From the NCBI GenBank assembly GCA_025506515.1, contig CM046443.1, positions 24,989,060 to 25,053,059 of the forward strand: 64,000 nt of DNA. The letters are read 5' to 3'. This document shows positions 34,430-46,050 of the stretch, piece after piece. The notes below the pieces were generated by a model. That model saw only the letters and a program-made list of their open reading frames with translations, did not search any database and was not told where the DNA came from. Numbering within the stretch: the stretch's first letter is position 1; every line of letters begins with the position of its first letter. Position numbers and translations under genes: made by a program. The stretch comes from Flaveria trinervia. Lineage: Eukaryota > Streptophyta > Magnoliopsida > Asterales > Asteraceae.

Positions 34430-35816
34430 TTTTCTACTCCTTTCTTATCACAAATTTCAATATCAAATTCTTAAAGACAAACTATCCAACAAATCATTCT
34501 CGACTTTGCATCTTGTTTGTTGAACAGATAACGAAGGGCTGCATGGTTGGTGTAAATGATTGTTTTTGAAAGGATTAGATACGAGCGGAATTTGTCAAAT
34601 GCAAAAACGACCGCAATAAGCTCTTTCTCGATAGTGGTGTAGTTTTCTTGTGCGTCATTTAGGGTTTCTCTCACATAGTGAATTAGGTGGAATTGCTTGT
34701 CTTTCCTTTGTCCCAATACGGCTCCTACTGCGAAATCGCTTGTGTTGCACATGAGTTTAAATGGTAGCGGCCAATCTGGGGAAACCATGATTGGAGCGGT
34801 TACCAATCTCTTTTTAAGCAAATTGAATGCACTAATGTATTCGTCGGAAAATACAAATTGTGTGTCTTTCTCAAGAAGTTGAGTCATCGGTCGAGCAATT
34901 TTCGAGAAATCATTGATGAAACGACGGTAGAATCCTGCATAACCTAGGAATATTCTGATATCTTTCACAATTGTGGGATGTGGAAGTACTTTGGCTTGAT
35001 CGACTTCAAGCCCTGCTCGAGAGATCTTATGTCCTAACACTATTCCTTCAATAACCATGCACCTTTCTAGATTTTCAAGACATTATTCAAATGAATTTCC
35101 AAAGATGAAGAAGTCATCCATGAAAACTTCCATTGAGTGTTTGATCATGTCATGAAAGATTGCTACCATGCATCTTTGAAACGTGGCGAGAGCATTACAC
35201 AATCCAAAGGGAATGGCGATAAACAAATATACCATTTGGACAGGTGAATGTCATCTTCTCTTGATCTTTGAGAGCAATAGGGATCTGGAAATATCTTGAA
35301 AAACCATCCAGGAAACAATTGAACATTTTTACAGATAATCTCTCAAGCATTTAGTCGATGAAAGGAAGAGGGAAGTGATTTTTCCTTGTGGTGTCATTGA
35401 GTTTGCGATAGTCTATGCAAACTCTCCATCCTGTAACCGTACGAGTGGGAATAAGTTCATTCATCTCGTTGGTTACAACAGTCATCCTCCTTTCTTTGGA
35501 ACAACTTGGACAGAACTGACCCAAGGCAAATCAAAAATAGGGTAAATCAAACCGGCATCTAGCAGTTTGATTACTTCTTTCTTCACTACCTCTTGCATGC
35601 TCGGATTAAACGTCTTTGAGGTTGAATGACGGATTTGAAGTTCTCCTCCATCAGTATCTTGTGAGTGAAAAAGGATGGATTTATTCTCTTGATGTCCATG
35701 ATTTTCCATGCAATTGCTCGTTTATGTGCCTCAAGCACATTGAGCAATTTGTGTTTCTCGCCAATTGATAAGGCGGATGAGATTATGATAGGAAGTTGAG
35801 ATGTGTTTTCAAGAAA
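34430..35816 (-). pseudogene. reverse transcriptase / RNase H of the Athila-like element
   Basis: Minus-strand order: HKRAIAWKIMDIK (about 35720), MQEVVKKEVIKLLDAGLIYPI, WVSSVQVVPKKGG (35482-35709), TGWRVCIDYRKLND (about 35410), the catalytic FMDDF (35113-35124), then GHKISRAGLEVDQAK and RIFLGYAGFYRRFI (about 34930). RNase H follows with CNTSDFAVGAVLGQ and ENYTTIEKELIAVVFAFDKF, ending near HLSRL (about 34400). Stops and frame breaks lie in the palm region between 35090 and 35380. Gypsy C inserted just upstream of RT (TSD AGCAT at 35817-35821). Confidence 0.9.
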
Positions 35817-35821
35817 AGCAT

Positions 35822-36165
35822 TGTAACATCTTGTATTTTTGGTTAATTAAAAGTTAACTTTGTTAAGTTCTTGAAAGGACTAGTTATGTCTTTTATGAAA
35901 CTTGTGGGTTTGTTTATGCTTATTTGATGGTATGCCTATTAATTGAATAATAATAATTATAGTAATAACAATAATAATAATTATAATAATAACAAAAAAT
36001 AATAGTTATAATAACAATAACAACTAATTATAAGAGTAATAATAATTATGTTAATAATAATAATAATAATAATAACAATAATAATAATAACTAAGAATAA
36101 TAACACTAATAATATTGTTATTAATAATATCAACCTATAAGAGTTATTAACTTGAAACTATTTAA
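35822..36165 (+). repeat. 5' LTR remnant of Gypsy C with ATT/TAA microsatellite
   Basis: Matches the first about 340 bp of the 3' LTR (38937 onward), including an ATAATA-rich block at 35945-36130. It then breaks into an inverted segment near 36165. Confidence 0.85.
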
Positions 36166-36490
36166 AACTTTCATTCAAAGTTTATTGAATTGACAAAACA
36201 ACCCCCTTCACTTAAAAGGAGTTCAACGACGTACCATTCACCACGTCGTTGTGGGCTTGTGCTTGATTGTCGTTGATGTTGACAGCCCTCCCACGAGCCT
36301 GTGGCACAGTTCCCGCATTGCGGGGACATTGCGGATGAATATGACCAGGCTCGCCACAGTTATAGCAGGTTCGGTTGGTAAGCATTGCATATTTGGCGAC
36401 ACTATCTTTATAGGACGTAATGCATAGTCTACACTGATCATAAGAGTCTCCAACACGTGTTCAGTCAAAAGGATCTCAACATGAGGCAAA
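36165..36490 (-). pseudogene. inverted segment of Gypsy C: gag zinc knuckle plus LTR piece
   Basis: On the minus strand this reads CYNCGEPGHIHPQC, a gag zinc knuckle (36320-36380), followed downstream by about 50 bp of LTR (36165-36220). That LTR piece is the reverse complement of 39250-39315 in the 3' LTR of the same element. Everything else in C is on the plus strand. The segment was therefore flipped or captured from another copy. Confidence 0.8.
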
Positions 36491-36492
36491 GA

Positions 36493-36704
36493 CGTTGGAT
36501 TGAGTTGATTAGCGACTACAACTACGACATTCGCTACCACCATAGAAAGGCGAACGTTGTAGCCGACGCGCTGAGTCGCAAGGTCCATAACAAGACTGTC
36601 TCACTACAAGAAGTTCGAGATCTAAGACAATGATTTGATACATTAGGGAATTTGAGACCGAGATACCTGTGGATGTTAACGAGGCTACTATCATGCTTCA
36701 AAAC
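36493..36704 (+). pseudogene. RNase H end of Gypsy C
   Basis: The plus frame reads WIELISDYNYDIRYHHRKAN followed by VVADALSRK, the conserved end of the chromovirus RNase H. It stops at the Copia solo LTR insertion. Confidence 0.85.
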
Positions 36705-36709
36705 ATAAG

Positions 36710-37449
36710 TGTTAGTGAGGACCGTGTACGATGGAGTACTAACTGATTCTGCGCGTATACCAAATCAAATAGTGCGGAATCCTATTTGATTGGCGATCCA
36801 ATCAGGGAGAACATAGTTCAGATCAATCTAATGATTAAAGAAACATTAAGAGTGTTTAGAACACGATCAACTGCGATCTATGAACTTGGAACATGTTTTC
36901 TTGAGTCTCTGGACGGCTAGGGTATGATTATGTGCGTAGGTATTCAAATTGTTACGTTTTTCCATGAATTAGGTGGTATTTATAGGTTAGGGTCTTCAAA
37001 TCGTACGACTGAACCATTAGCATGGTTCAGTCGTGCCACTGAATCATGCGATTGATCCATCCGCACGACTGAAGGTTCAGTCGTGCGACTAAGTCAATCT
37101 TATGTCTCAATCGTGCGACTGATCCAGTCTCCTGGTTCAGTCGTGTGACTAGTCCATTAGCATGAAGTATTCATATGTATGGTCCATTAGCATGGTCTAT
37201 TCGCATGAGAAATCATATGATTAAGTTTGAACACGTTTCTTAATCATTATTGACTAAGAATTATGTGCAACAACCACAAACCTATATAGTTAGTTCATCA
37301 TAATTAATCACACAATAAACAATGAAATATTAAACATTATAAGCATCAACCACACATTGTATTTCATTCATACCCATTCAATTACATATATGTAAGACAT
37401 GATAGACATTTTACATTAAGCTCCTAAACTAGGTACATATGTATCAACA
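36710..37449 (-). mobile_element. solo Copia LTR (copy B subfamily), 740 bp, inside Gypsy C
   Basis: It is the reverse complement of a Copia LTR. The plus reading starts TGTTAGTGAGGACCGTG and ends ATGTATCAACA. The TSD ATAAG is perfect (36705-36709 and 37450-37454). Length and end sequence match the Copia B LTR at 52646-53383 better than Copia A. The TATA box lies at 36977-36984 on the minus strand, next to a palindromic-unit array at 36990-37215. Confidence 0.93.
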
Positions 37450-37454
37450 ATAAG

Positions 37455-38900
37455 GATTGAAATTGATCTCAAGTTATGCATTCGCAAGGCTCAACAAGCA
37501 GCATTACCTGACAAAGGGAAAGATGAAGATTTGTCGTCTAACGTTCGGTCCCAACTAGAGACAAAACTGAACGGCATGTGGTACTTCTTGAATCGACTTT
37601 GGATCCCGAATCGTGACAACCTTCAACATTTCATCATGAACGAAGCTCATCAAGCTCGATACTCTATTCATCCTAGGTCCGATAAGATGCACATGGCCCT
37701 GCGTGGTCAATATTGGTGGCCTGGAATGAAGAAAGATATCGCGTCATATGTTTCCAAGTGTCTCTCATGTGCAAGAGTTAAAGCTGAGCATCAACGACCA
37801 AGTGGTTTACTTGAGCAACCTGAAATCCCTATGTGGAAATGGGAACATATATCCATGGATTTCATAACCAAGTTACCTCGTACTCCTCGTGGTCATGATA
37901 GTATATGGGTGATTGTTGACCGTTTGACCAAGACGGCACATTTCATACAAATACGAGACACATACAAAGTTTCAAGACTGGCTCGTATCTACATTGACGA
38001 AATTGTGAGTCTTCATGGCGTGCCGTTGCACATCATATCTGACCGAGACGCTTGTTTCACTTCACACTTTTGGTCGTCTATGCAAGAACTCTTGGGTACT
38101 CAATTGGATTTAAGTATGGCTTACCAGCCTCAAACTGATGGCCAAACCGAATGAACAATCCAAACCCTCGAGGATTTACTACGACTATATGTCCTTGACT
38201 TTGGTGGTGATTGGGATACGCATTTACTGCTCGCGGAATTTGCGTATAACAATAGTTATCACTCGAGTATCAAGATGGCACCATTTGAAGCACTTTATGG
38301 TCGTAAATGCCAATCACCGATTTGCTGGACCGACATTGGAGAAAATTTCAGCACTGGTCCTGAACTTATATAAGAAACGACCGATAAAGTCTCCGTAATC
38401 CACAAGAACCTTGAAGTGGTAAGAAGTCGACAAAAGTGTTATGCCGATAAGCGTCGTAAGCCATTGGAGTTCCAAGTTGGCGACATGGTTCTTCTTAAGG
38501 TTTCACCATGGAAAGGTGTTGTTCGCTTTGTAAAGAAGGGTAAACTAGCTTCACGATTTGTAGGACCTTTCAAAATCCTAAAAAGGATTGGGAAAGTGGC
38601 CTATAGACTGGAACTACCTCCGACCTTAGCGGAGTTCATCCTGTGTTCTATGTCTCAAATTTGAGATAGTGTTTGGCTGACGAGAGTCTGCATGTTCCAC
38701 TGGAAGACATTTAGATCGACGAGTCATTGCACTTTGTTGAGAAACCTGTTGAAATTATGGATCGCATCATGAAAAAAACTAGAACCACAACTACTCCAAT
38801 TGTCAAGGTTTGTTGGGAGAATAAGTGGGGAGCTGAGTTCACTTGGAGCGTGAGGATCATATGAAGGAGAGATACCCGCATTTATTTGCTTAGTTTATTC
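37455..38900 (+). pseudogene. integrase of Gypsy C with decayed chromodomain-like tail
   Basis: The zinc-binding part shows EAHQARYSIHP and KCLSCARVK (about 37645-37775). The core carries HISMDFITKLPR (first Asp, about 37860), HIISDRDACF (second Asp, about 38035) and YQPQTDGQTE (catalytic Glu). The codon directly after that Glu is TGA (38152-38154), an expected Arg codon CGA mutated. The frame then continues as LLAEFAYNNSYHSSIKMAPF and, after a shift, VGDMVLLKVSPWKGVVRF and RFVGPFKILKRIGKVAYRLE (38416-38664). The tail to about 38892 has PIVKVCWENKWGAEFTW and RYPHLFA, the remains of a chromodomain-type C-terminus. Confidence 0.9.
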
Positions 38901-38936
38901 TTAATTTCGGGACGAAATTCTTTTAAGTTGGGAGAC

Positions 38937-41450
38937 TGTAACATCTTGTATTTTTGGTTAATTAAAAGTTAACTTTGTTAAGTTCTTGAAAGGACTAGTT
39001 ATGTTTTTTATGAAACTTGTGGGTTTGTTTATGCTTATTGATGGTATGTCTATTATATTGAATAATAATAATTATAATAATAACAAAAAATAATAATTAT
39101 GATAACAATAACAACTAATTATAAGAGTAATAATAATTATGTTAATAATAATAATAATAATAATAACAATAATAATAATAACTAAGAATAATAACAATAA
39201 AAATATTGTTATTAATAATATCAACCTATAAGAGTTATTAAACTTGGACCTATTTAAAACTTAAGTTAAGAAAGTTAAGGGGGTTGTTTTGTCAATTCAA
39301 TAAACTTTGAATGAAAATTTTGCGCATGAATTAATAAAGTAAACTACAGGGGCTGATTGTGTAAATTCTAAAAACCCAAAACTCTTTTCCCCTCTCTCCC
39401 GTAATTCCGGCCACCGCACACCGGCGGAGCTCCGGCGAGCCCCGGCCACCTTAAAACCATTAAAAATCGACGAATCTTGAACCCAAATCGTTCATGTGCA
39501 TGATTCGAACATGAATGCATCAAATAATTGAGATTAAAACGTCGGTTACCACCCATTCAAATGCATAACCGGTGCATCTTAAACTCCATAGTCGTTTGGG
39601 CAATAAAGTCTAATAATAATCCAATTACGTTAACCTGAACGGCTATCTCAGTGATCTTAAAAGTTCCCGACACTTAATTTCACCTGAAAACATACAAAAA
39701 TTACCCATTCGATTCTCTCCTCATCGCAACCTACAATCTAATCGAAACCTATCATTCGACCTATCTAATTCGAAATTGGTAAAGGGCTTTGCATCAAGAA
39801 CATCATTCGAAGTTGTCCTCGAGTTTAATTCCATTATTATCAGCATTTGATCATCGATTGAACCCAAGCCAACCGCGGCCTGATCTTCGTAGTATATACC
39901 TTCAATCCATCATCAACTGGGTAAATAAATACATTTATATATGCTTAATTACATGGGGAATCAAAGGCCCATGTTCATCCCCGTAAACACCATCGATTTG
40001 ATCTTCAATTTTGGTTCAAATCAAACTAGGGTTCTTATAATTTGGGGTTGTTCTGTAATTAGTGTTTTTAATGTTTTAAAACCGAAACTTAGCACTGCAA
40101 TTGCCCTTTGGTACACTGGTAAGATGCAAAACCCATACACAGGAGGTCCCGGGTTCAAACCCGGGGAGCCTCATATATTTTTTAGGCCTTTTTGGCCTTT
40201 AAATTAAATACTAAAAATTTCTAAAAATTATAAAAGGTCATTTTATAAACTTTGATCATTTTAAAAATCATTTGAATAAGTTCCTGTAAATTGTTTACTT
40301 AAAAAGAAACACTTTATATTTTATTAAATATTCTAAAAAGAGATATAAATAGCTTAATTTTATAAAAATGTAGACTTTAGATAATATTTTGTTCGCATAA
40401 ATATTATTATTTCATCCGTTATCTTCAAATTGTTGTTTTAAATTATGTATACAAAATTTTATTTAATCTTATATATATATTCAGATTGTTATAAATGTTA
40501 TATTCTTATATATATGATCATACATAACATGTAGCAAATTTCTTTGAGTTTAATAAATAAAATTGATTCCATTTTGTTAAATATAATTATTTGACAAGCC
40601 CCAAATACCAAATTAAAATCCTAGTTCTCGTTAATTCGTTAAATTTATTATAAAACTTTAATCTTGTAATTATATAATTAGGTGTCACGTGACGGTTTAC
40701 GTTGGAACGACGCATATTATTTTCTTATTAATCATCAATTATATAACTCTTGATCATGTGAGTATTTCTATACCCCTTTTTATATTTTCACACTTTGGGG
40801 TGAAACATGTTACCTTATAATCGTTGCACTTGTAAAACATTTGATTCTTGTAAACTTATGGTGATTCACTTGTATGTTGTGGTTAGTTGATCTTTGTATC
40901 TACCATGTAATGTCGATTATATATACAATCATTAACTATTGCTAGCCTGGCGACGTCATAGATCTATGGGCTTAACAAGCCTTCTTGGTTAATCCAAGTA
41001 CACTTAGCTAATCGTATATACTTGTAGACGTTTGAGACTTGTAAAACTGTCAAGGTTTGATTGTGCATTCTGTCTTACATCCCTAGATACTTTGTTCACT
41101 AATTTCATAACATGAATTGCCATCTTTTATATACTTATGTATTGAAAACTATAGAAATCTCACTAACATTATGTTGACATTTTATATTTAACATGTTTCA
41201 AGAAATGCTCAAGTTTGATTACCACCTTTGAAGCTTGTTCACACCTAGGAATGGACCTACTTAAATAAATGAATGAGCTTGATATATTTCTTTTTATGCA
41301 TTGTTGATTTCTTATTTGAGACTTATGTTTGTAATGTTACCTTTGGAACTTATGAATAACATATTTGAGTTTAATAATAGCGTTATGTGGCTGTGAACGA
41401 TCTTAACTCTCACATCTCGAAGTTTTCGCCGTCAAGGTTGGGGTGTGACA
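38937..41450 (+). repeat. 3' LTR of Gypsy C, 2514 bp
   Basis: It follows a polypurine-like TTAAGTTGGGAGAC (38923-38936). It contains an ATT/TAA microsatellite (39060-39225), a GC-rich CCGGCGGAGCTCCGGCGAGC block near 39420 and a tRNA-like B-box segment at 40109-40176. Two other LTRs of this family lie at 42866-47148 and 56267-58569 (both minus). Confidence 0.9.
40109..40176 (+). other. tRNA-like segment in the Gypsy C LTR
   Basis: TGGTACACTGGT (40109-40120) resembles an A box, and GGGTTCAAACCC (40151-40162) is a perfect B box inside a T-arm-like stem (CCCGGGTTCAAACCCGGGG). It is followed by the inverted repeat GGCCTTTTTGGCC. The acceptor and anticodon arms are not convincing, so this is a tRNA-derived relic rather than a tRNA gene. 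Confidence 0.6.
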
Positions 41451-41455
41451 AGCAT

Positions 41456-42860
41456 ATTCGAGATGAGATGGAAGTTCCTTGAGCTCTAAACTGGAGAGTC
41501 TTTGATAGAAGGTTTGGCTTTGGGTTCTAGATCTTGTTCAATGATCTCAACTGCTTCTTGATGAGACGATATTTCTTCAACTTCTAATTCTGGAATGATT
41601 TGATTCTCACAGATAGGTTTGGTGATTGAGAGCTCTATTAATTGAGTGTTGAAAGCTTTAATTTGAAGAGTTTCTTTCAAATGACAGCTTATGATTGAAT
41701 CGCAATATCAGTGTAATAAAGTGAGTCATCATGATGTTGAGGGTGTTTCATGGATTGGCCTATATCGAAAGTGACTTTCTCCTCGTCTACTCGAAGTGTG
41801 AGTTTGCTGATGCAAACATCAACGAGGGCTCGAGTACTCGCTAAGAAAGGTCAACCTAGGATAAAAAGAACATTCTTATCCTCATCCATGTCAAGGATCA
41901 AAATCAACAGGAAATGCGAATTTTCAATTTTAACTAAGAGATTTTCAATGATACCCCTTGGATAATTAACAGAACGGTCAGCTAACTAGATGCTCATACG
42001 GCTAGGTCTAGGTTCACCTAAGTTTAACTTTTCAAAAACCGCATAAGGCATAAAAATTGATGCTAGCACCTAAATCAGCTAAACGTTGCTGACAAAAAGA
42101 TTTGAGTTGCATCGTGTCGGAGTTTTCTTCAGTTGGTATTGTGTGAATTTCCGCATGTGTTGAATCGTGTTGGAGTTTTCTTCAGTTTAGCTTGCAATTG
42201 TTTGAATCATTTGGTTAGAGCTTCTAATTGGGCTGCAATTAGGGTTTCAGAGTCTACTTGATGAATGCCTTTAGAACTGAGTTTGGTTCTTAAGGGATTA
42301 TAAGGAAAGCTCTTATTAGCTTTTCTTTCCAAGGCTTGCTATGCCTCTGTTGGCGTGATACTTCTGAAATATCCTCCCGCACTTTGGTCTACAGCTTGTT
42401 TATGTGCCCCGCTGATTGCATCGTAAAAGGTTTGACACTGCAGCCACAAATCAAGCCCGTGATGTGGGCATCTCCGAAGGAGACCTTTGTATCTCTCCCA
42501 TGCTGCGTGTAATGATTCATCATCGTCTTGGCGAAAGTTTGTGATGATGCTTCTTAGTTTGGCAGTGCGATCGGGTGGAAAGTATTTCAAAAGGAATTGT
42601 TCAGCAATTTCCACCCAGGTGGTAATGGAACCAAGCGAAAGCAAATCAAGCCAGTCAATGGCTCGGCCTTGAAGTGAAAATGGAAAAAGTCTTAGTCGAA
42701 TGGCATCATCTGAGTAGTTATTGATTTTGAAGGTCCAAAAGATACGAAGGAATCATGAGATGTGTGCGTTAGGATCTTCGTTTTGCAATCCATGTAAATA
42801 AACAGAGTTTTCTATGAGTTGGATAATACTAGACTTAATCTAGAAATTGTTGGCCGCTAT
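41456..42860 (-). pseudogene. gag C-terminal part and protease of the Athila-like element
   Basis: On the minus strand the Retrotrans_gag domain reads LQGRAIDWLDLLSLGSI, then TTWVEIAEQFLLKYFPP and LLRRCPHHGLDLWLQCQTF (about 42690-42400). Further along, the retropepsin-like region has NYPRGIIENLLVKIEN and then ILDMDEDKNVLFILG and ALVDVCISKLTLRVDEEKV (about 42000-41750), as in Athila protease. The start of the protease with its catalytic Asp is not clearly readable. A linker containing KPICENQIIPELEVEEISS (41486-41680) leads towards RT. Several stops are present. The 5' part of gag is separated by solo LTR D. Confidence 0.87.
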
Positions 42861-44210
42861 TGATGTGTCACACCCCAACCTTGACGGCGGAAACGTCGAG
42901 ATGTGAGGGTTATGATTGTTGGTGAGCATTCCACAGTTTTCAATACATAAGTATATAAAAGATGGCAATTCAAGTCGTAAGTTAGAGAATAAAGTGATTA
43001 GGGATGTTATGTACAATGTAACAATCAAACCTCGACAAAGTTTTACAAAGTCTCAAACGTTTACAAGATTATACGATCAGCTAAGTGTACTTGGATCAAC
43101 CAAAGCAGGCTTGTCTGGCCCATAGATCTATGACTTCGCTGGGCTAGCAATAATAATGATTGTACATATAACGCCATAACATGGTAACCACAAAAGTTCA
43201 ACTAACCACAACTTTGCATGATGAATGCCATAAAGATTACAAGTCTCAAATAAGTTTACAAGTGCAATGATAATAAGTTAACATGTTTCACCCCAAGTGT
43301 GAAAATAAACAAAAAGGGGTATGGAAATACTCACATGGATATAGGCATTACAAGATGATATAAAAGATTAACGTAAGATCCAAAGATAAATCCAAAGTAT
43401 CCATTACAAGCACCTAAATATATATTTTACAAGATAAAGATTAAGGTTAACAATACGATTAATGTTCACAAGAATTAGGGTATTAATATTTTAAGGTTTT
43501 TGCTAAGCAATAAGTTTATAATGTAGTTATTTACATTTTCATTCCATTAGAAGGAATTATATAGGTTTATATGATTAAGTATTTTAGAAATGAAATTAGA
43601 TAATAATGATGTAATTAAATCCTAATAATTTTCTAAGAATAGTATATTATTTCCCAAATTTTAGAGATTAATAAAGATAATATTATGCCCATTATTATTT
43701 TAAATGATTTTTAAAATTATTGTATCAAGTGTAAGGCCCCGTTCCCGGGACGCTTACAGCTGGGTTCTCATCGCACACAAAATGTGTAATTACATTTGTA
43801 TTTCATAAATCGCAGCGGAAAACTAAAACAATCTTTCATTTCCATGTAAATGCTTTTGCAAATTAATACAACATTCATTACAAAATAGCTTGTTCGCATT
43901 ACAATGCAAAAACATTAATCAAAAGAATGCCATCCCCAAAAGAGCTGAGTAGTCGCCCGTGTCATCCTCAGCAAACATTACCTGCCAACTGGAAACACAT
44001 CAAAGTCAGCGTTGCTGAGTGAGTTCTAGTTTTATAAATACAACATACTTTACTTTCATATAAAACCGTTCGTTACTTTTACATGATCACACATGGTACG
44101 TACACATAGATAACATCGTTATTATCTTCTTCATTCTTTCATTCGCTAATTATGACTTTACTTGCGCATCGGACATCATCCGTACCAATACCATGTGCTA
44201 CACCCCGGTT

Positions 44211-44352
44211 AGTCGTAGCTACCGGGCCGAAGTCAACAAATGAACAACTAAACGTATGCCACGGTACTAGGAGTAACCATCAGTCTTAGCTACTGGGCCG
44301 AAGTCAACAAATGAACAGCTAAACGTATGCCACAGTACTAGGGGTGAGCGGT
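44211..44352. repeat. 71-bp tandem duplication in LTR E
   Basis: Two adjacent units, 44211-44281 and 44282-44352, share GGGCCGAAGTCAACAAATGA and differ at a few bases. Confidence 0.85.
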
Positions 44353-44764
44353 AGAGGTTCTACATTCAGGGTCAATCACAAATAAGGACCCTTTATCCGA
44401 TGCGTGCAAGACGTTTCATTCATTCATTAATACATGCATTCATTCATCATGTTGCTCTTTCTTTATTTTTCACTTTACGTTACATAATACTTCGTTCATT
44501 CATCATAATAGGTAAAGCCATAGGAAAGATATTGTACATCACACTAAGGAACATTAACATGCATCAACATCACATCATACAGGGCAACATCATACATACA
44601 TAACATACAACATCATCACCCTCATCATGCCCAACATGCTTTCTAAGACCTCGATCGTCATCTTAAAAACTCTTATGGGAACCTTTACGTCAAAACTTAC
44701 ATCTGCACTTTCCCCCGAAAGTCCGAAGTCAATCTACACCTTCCTCGGGTTCAACAGCCCTTCA

Positions 44765-45075
44765 GTCACATTGCCTCCATGCGACTGAACATCATGCGAA
44801 TGAACTAATACGGATGAACACCTATGCGAATGAACATCCAGTCATGCGAATGGACAATGCGGATGAACACCTATGCGACTGGACCTTCAGTCGTGCGAAT
44901 GGACCTTCAGTCGTGCGAATGGACCTTCAGTCGTGCGAATGGACCTTTAGTCATGCGAATGGACCTTTGGTCGTGCGAATGGACCTTTAGTCGTGCGAAT
45001 GAACCCCAATCGTGCGAATGGACCCCAATCGCACCCTAATCGGCCGTATGGCCTCCATTCGGCCTCTAGTCGGTC
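44765..45075 (-). repeat. palindromic-unit array in LTR E
   Basis: About a dozen near-20-bp units such as CAGTCGTGCGAATGGACCTT. Six in the middle are almost identical. The unit type is that of the Copia LTRs although this LTR is of another family. Confidence 0.88.
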
Positions 45076-45984
45076 GCCTAGCCCTAACTGATGCAGAATG
45101 CAGTTCATCCCGACTGCAGCCGAGGGTTTTCGGCCTCCAAACTCATCTAAACCCATTTTAAGCCTAAATCGACCATCCTAAACCTTAGGGATGCATACCA
45201 TAACATTATTCAAGCACAACCAAGCAAGAAATCAAGCCCCAAACGGGTCCTACGCATACATACACGCATACATACGGGTTTTCACCCAAAAACGCGAAAA
45301 AGGGTTTTCAGATGTGTTCCAGCCCCAAAAATCATTCAAAAACATGTAAAAGAGGGGTCCTAGAACTCACCTAAACGAGCACAACGACAAGAGCTTCGAT
45401 TTGGCTTGCTTCACGACGATTTTGGCGACCCGAACCGGCACTTTTCCTCTTTTTCTCTTCTTTCTTCTTCTTCTCTTTATGAAGCTGAAATGTGGGGTGT
45501 GTGGGGAGAGTGGGCTGCCCTCACCACATTTCCTAACTTTTCTTCGTTGGCGAGTTTGGTCCTTCAACTTTGAACTTTATTTCATTTTCTTTCTTCACCG
45601 GCTTCAAAATAATAAATATTCGGGTGTTACATCAAGTCCATAAGCATATAAATAATTATTTAATTATTTTTAAAAGAAAACATTTGTAATCAAGGTTTAA
45701 ATTTAAATAAACATTTTAAGATAACCATGATTTTAAAGGAATAACGTTTGAACCGAAACTAATTTATTAGTTGAGACCCACTTTTAATAGGATTTAACCA
45801 AAAATAATGTTTGTTAAAATGTTTTTAAAACAAGTTATTTAATTTTTAAAATTACTAGAAAAATTCAGAATTTTATTTGGTGTTCATGGAAATTTTTAAG
45901 GTTTGCAAAAACTATTTTTATATTTTTTAAAAATTTTCTACAATTAATTTAAGGGCTGAAAAGGCCCAAAAAAAATGTTTGAGG

Positions 45985-46050
45985 GTGCCCGGATTCGAAC
46001 CCAGGACCTCAAGGTTAGCATGTGGATGGGGAACCAATGAACCAAGGCTC
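45985..46050 (-). other. tRNA-like segment in solo LTR D
   Basis: On the minus strand the A-box-like TGGTTCATTGGT (46033-46044) precedes a B box GGGTTCGAATCC (45991-46002). Same LTR position and orientation as in Gypsy C. Confidence 0.6.

Larger units (their letters stand above)
35822..41450 (+). mobile_element. Gypsy element C, chromovirus (Tekay/Del)-like, internally deleted
   Basis: It has a perfect TSD AGCAT (35817-35821 and 41451-41455). It starts TGTAACATCTTG and ends GGTTGGGGTGTGACA. Inside are a truncated 5' LTR, an inverted gag-plus-LTR segment, the end of RNase H, a nested Copia solo LTR, integrase, a decayed chromodomain-like tail and a 2.5-kb 3' LTR. PBS, most of gag, protease and RT are missing. 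RNase H preceding integrase shows the Gypsy order, and the YPHLF ending is usual for Tekay-type chromoviruses. Confidence 0.9.
43730..45631 (-). mobile_element. solo LTR E, 1902 bp, inside solo LTR D
   Basis: The plus reading starts TGTAAGGCCCCG and ends ATTCGGGTGTTACA, with a perfect TSD TCAAG (43725-43729 and 45632-45636). It is of the same family as the solo LTR at 10912-12784 but in opposite orientation. It includes a 71-bp tandem duplication (44211-44352) and a very regular array of CAGTCGTGCGAATGGACCTT units (44870-45030). The internal domain is lost, presumably by LTR-LTR recombination. Confidence 0.93.

Noticed and set aside
35945..36130. ATT/TAA microsatellite as an independent locus
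   Set aside because: The same block occurs at the matching place in the 3' LTR (39060-39225) and in LTRs D and F, so it is an inherited part of this LTR family.
40141..40176. A functional tRNA gene
   Set aside because: Only A- and B-box-like parts and a T-arm are visible; acceptor and anticodon stems do not form, and the segment repeats inside an LTR family.
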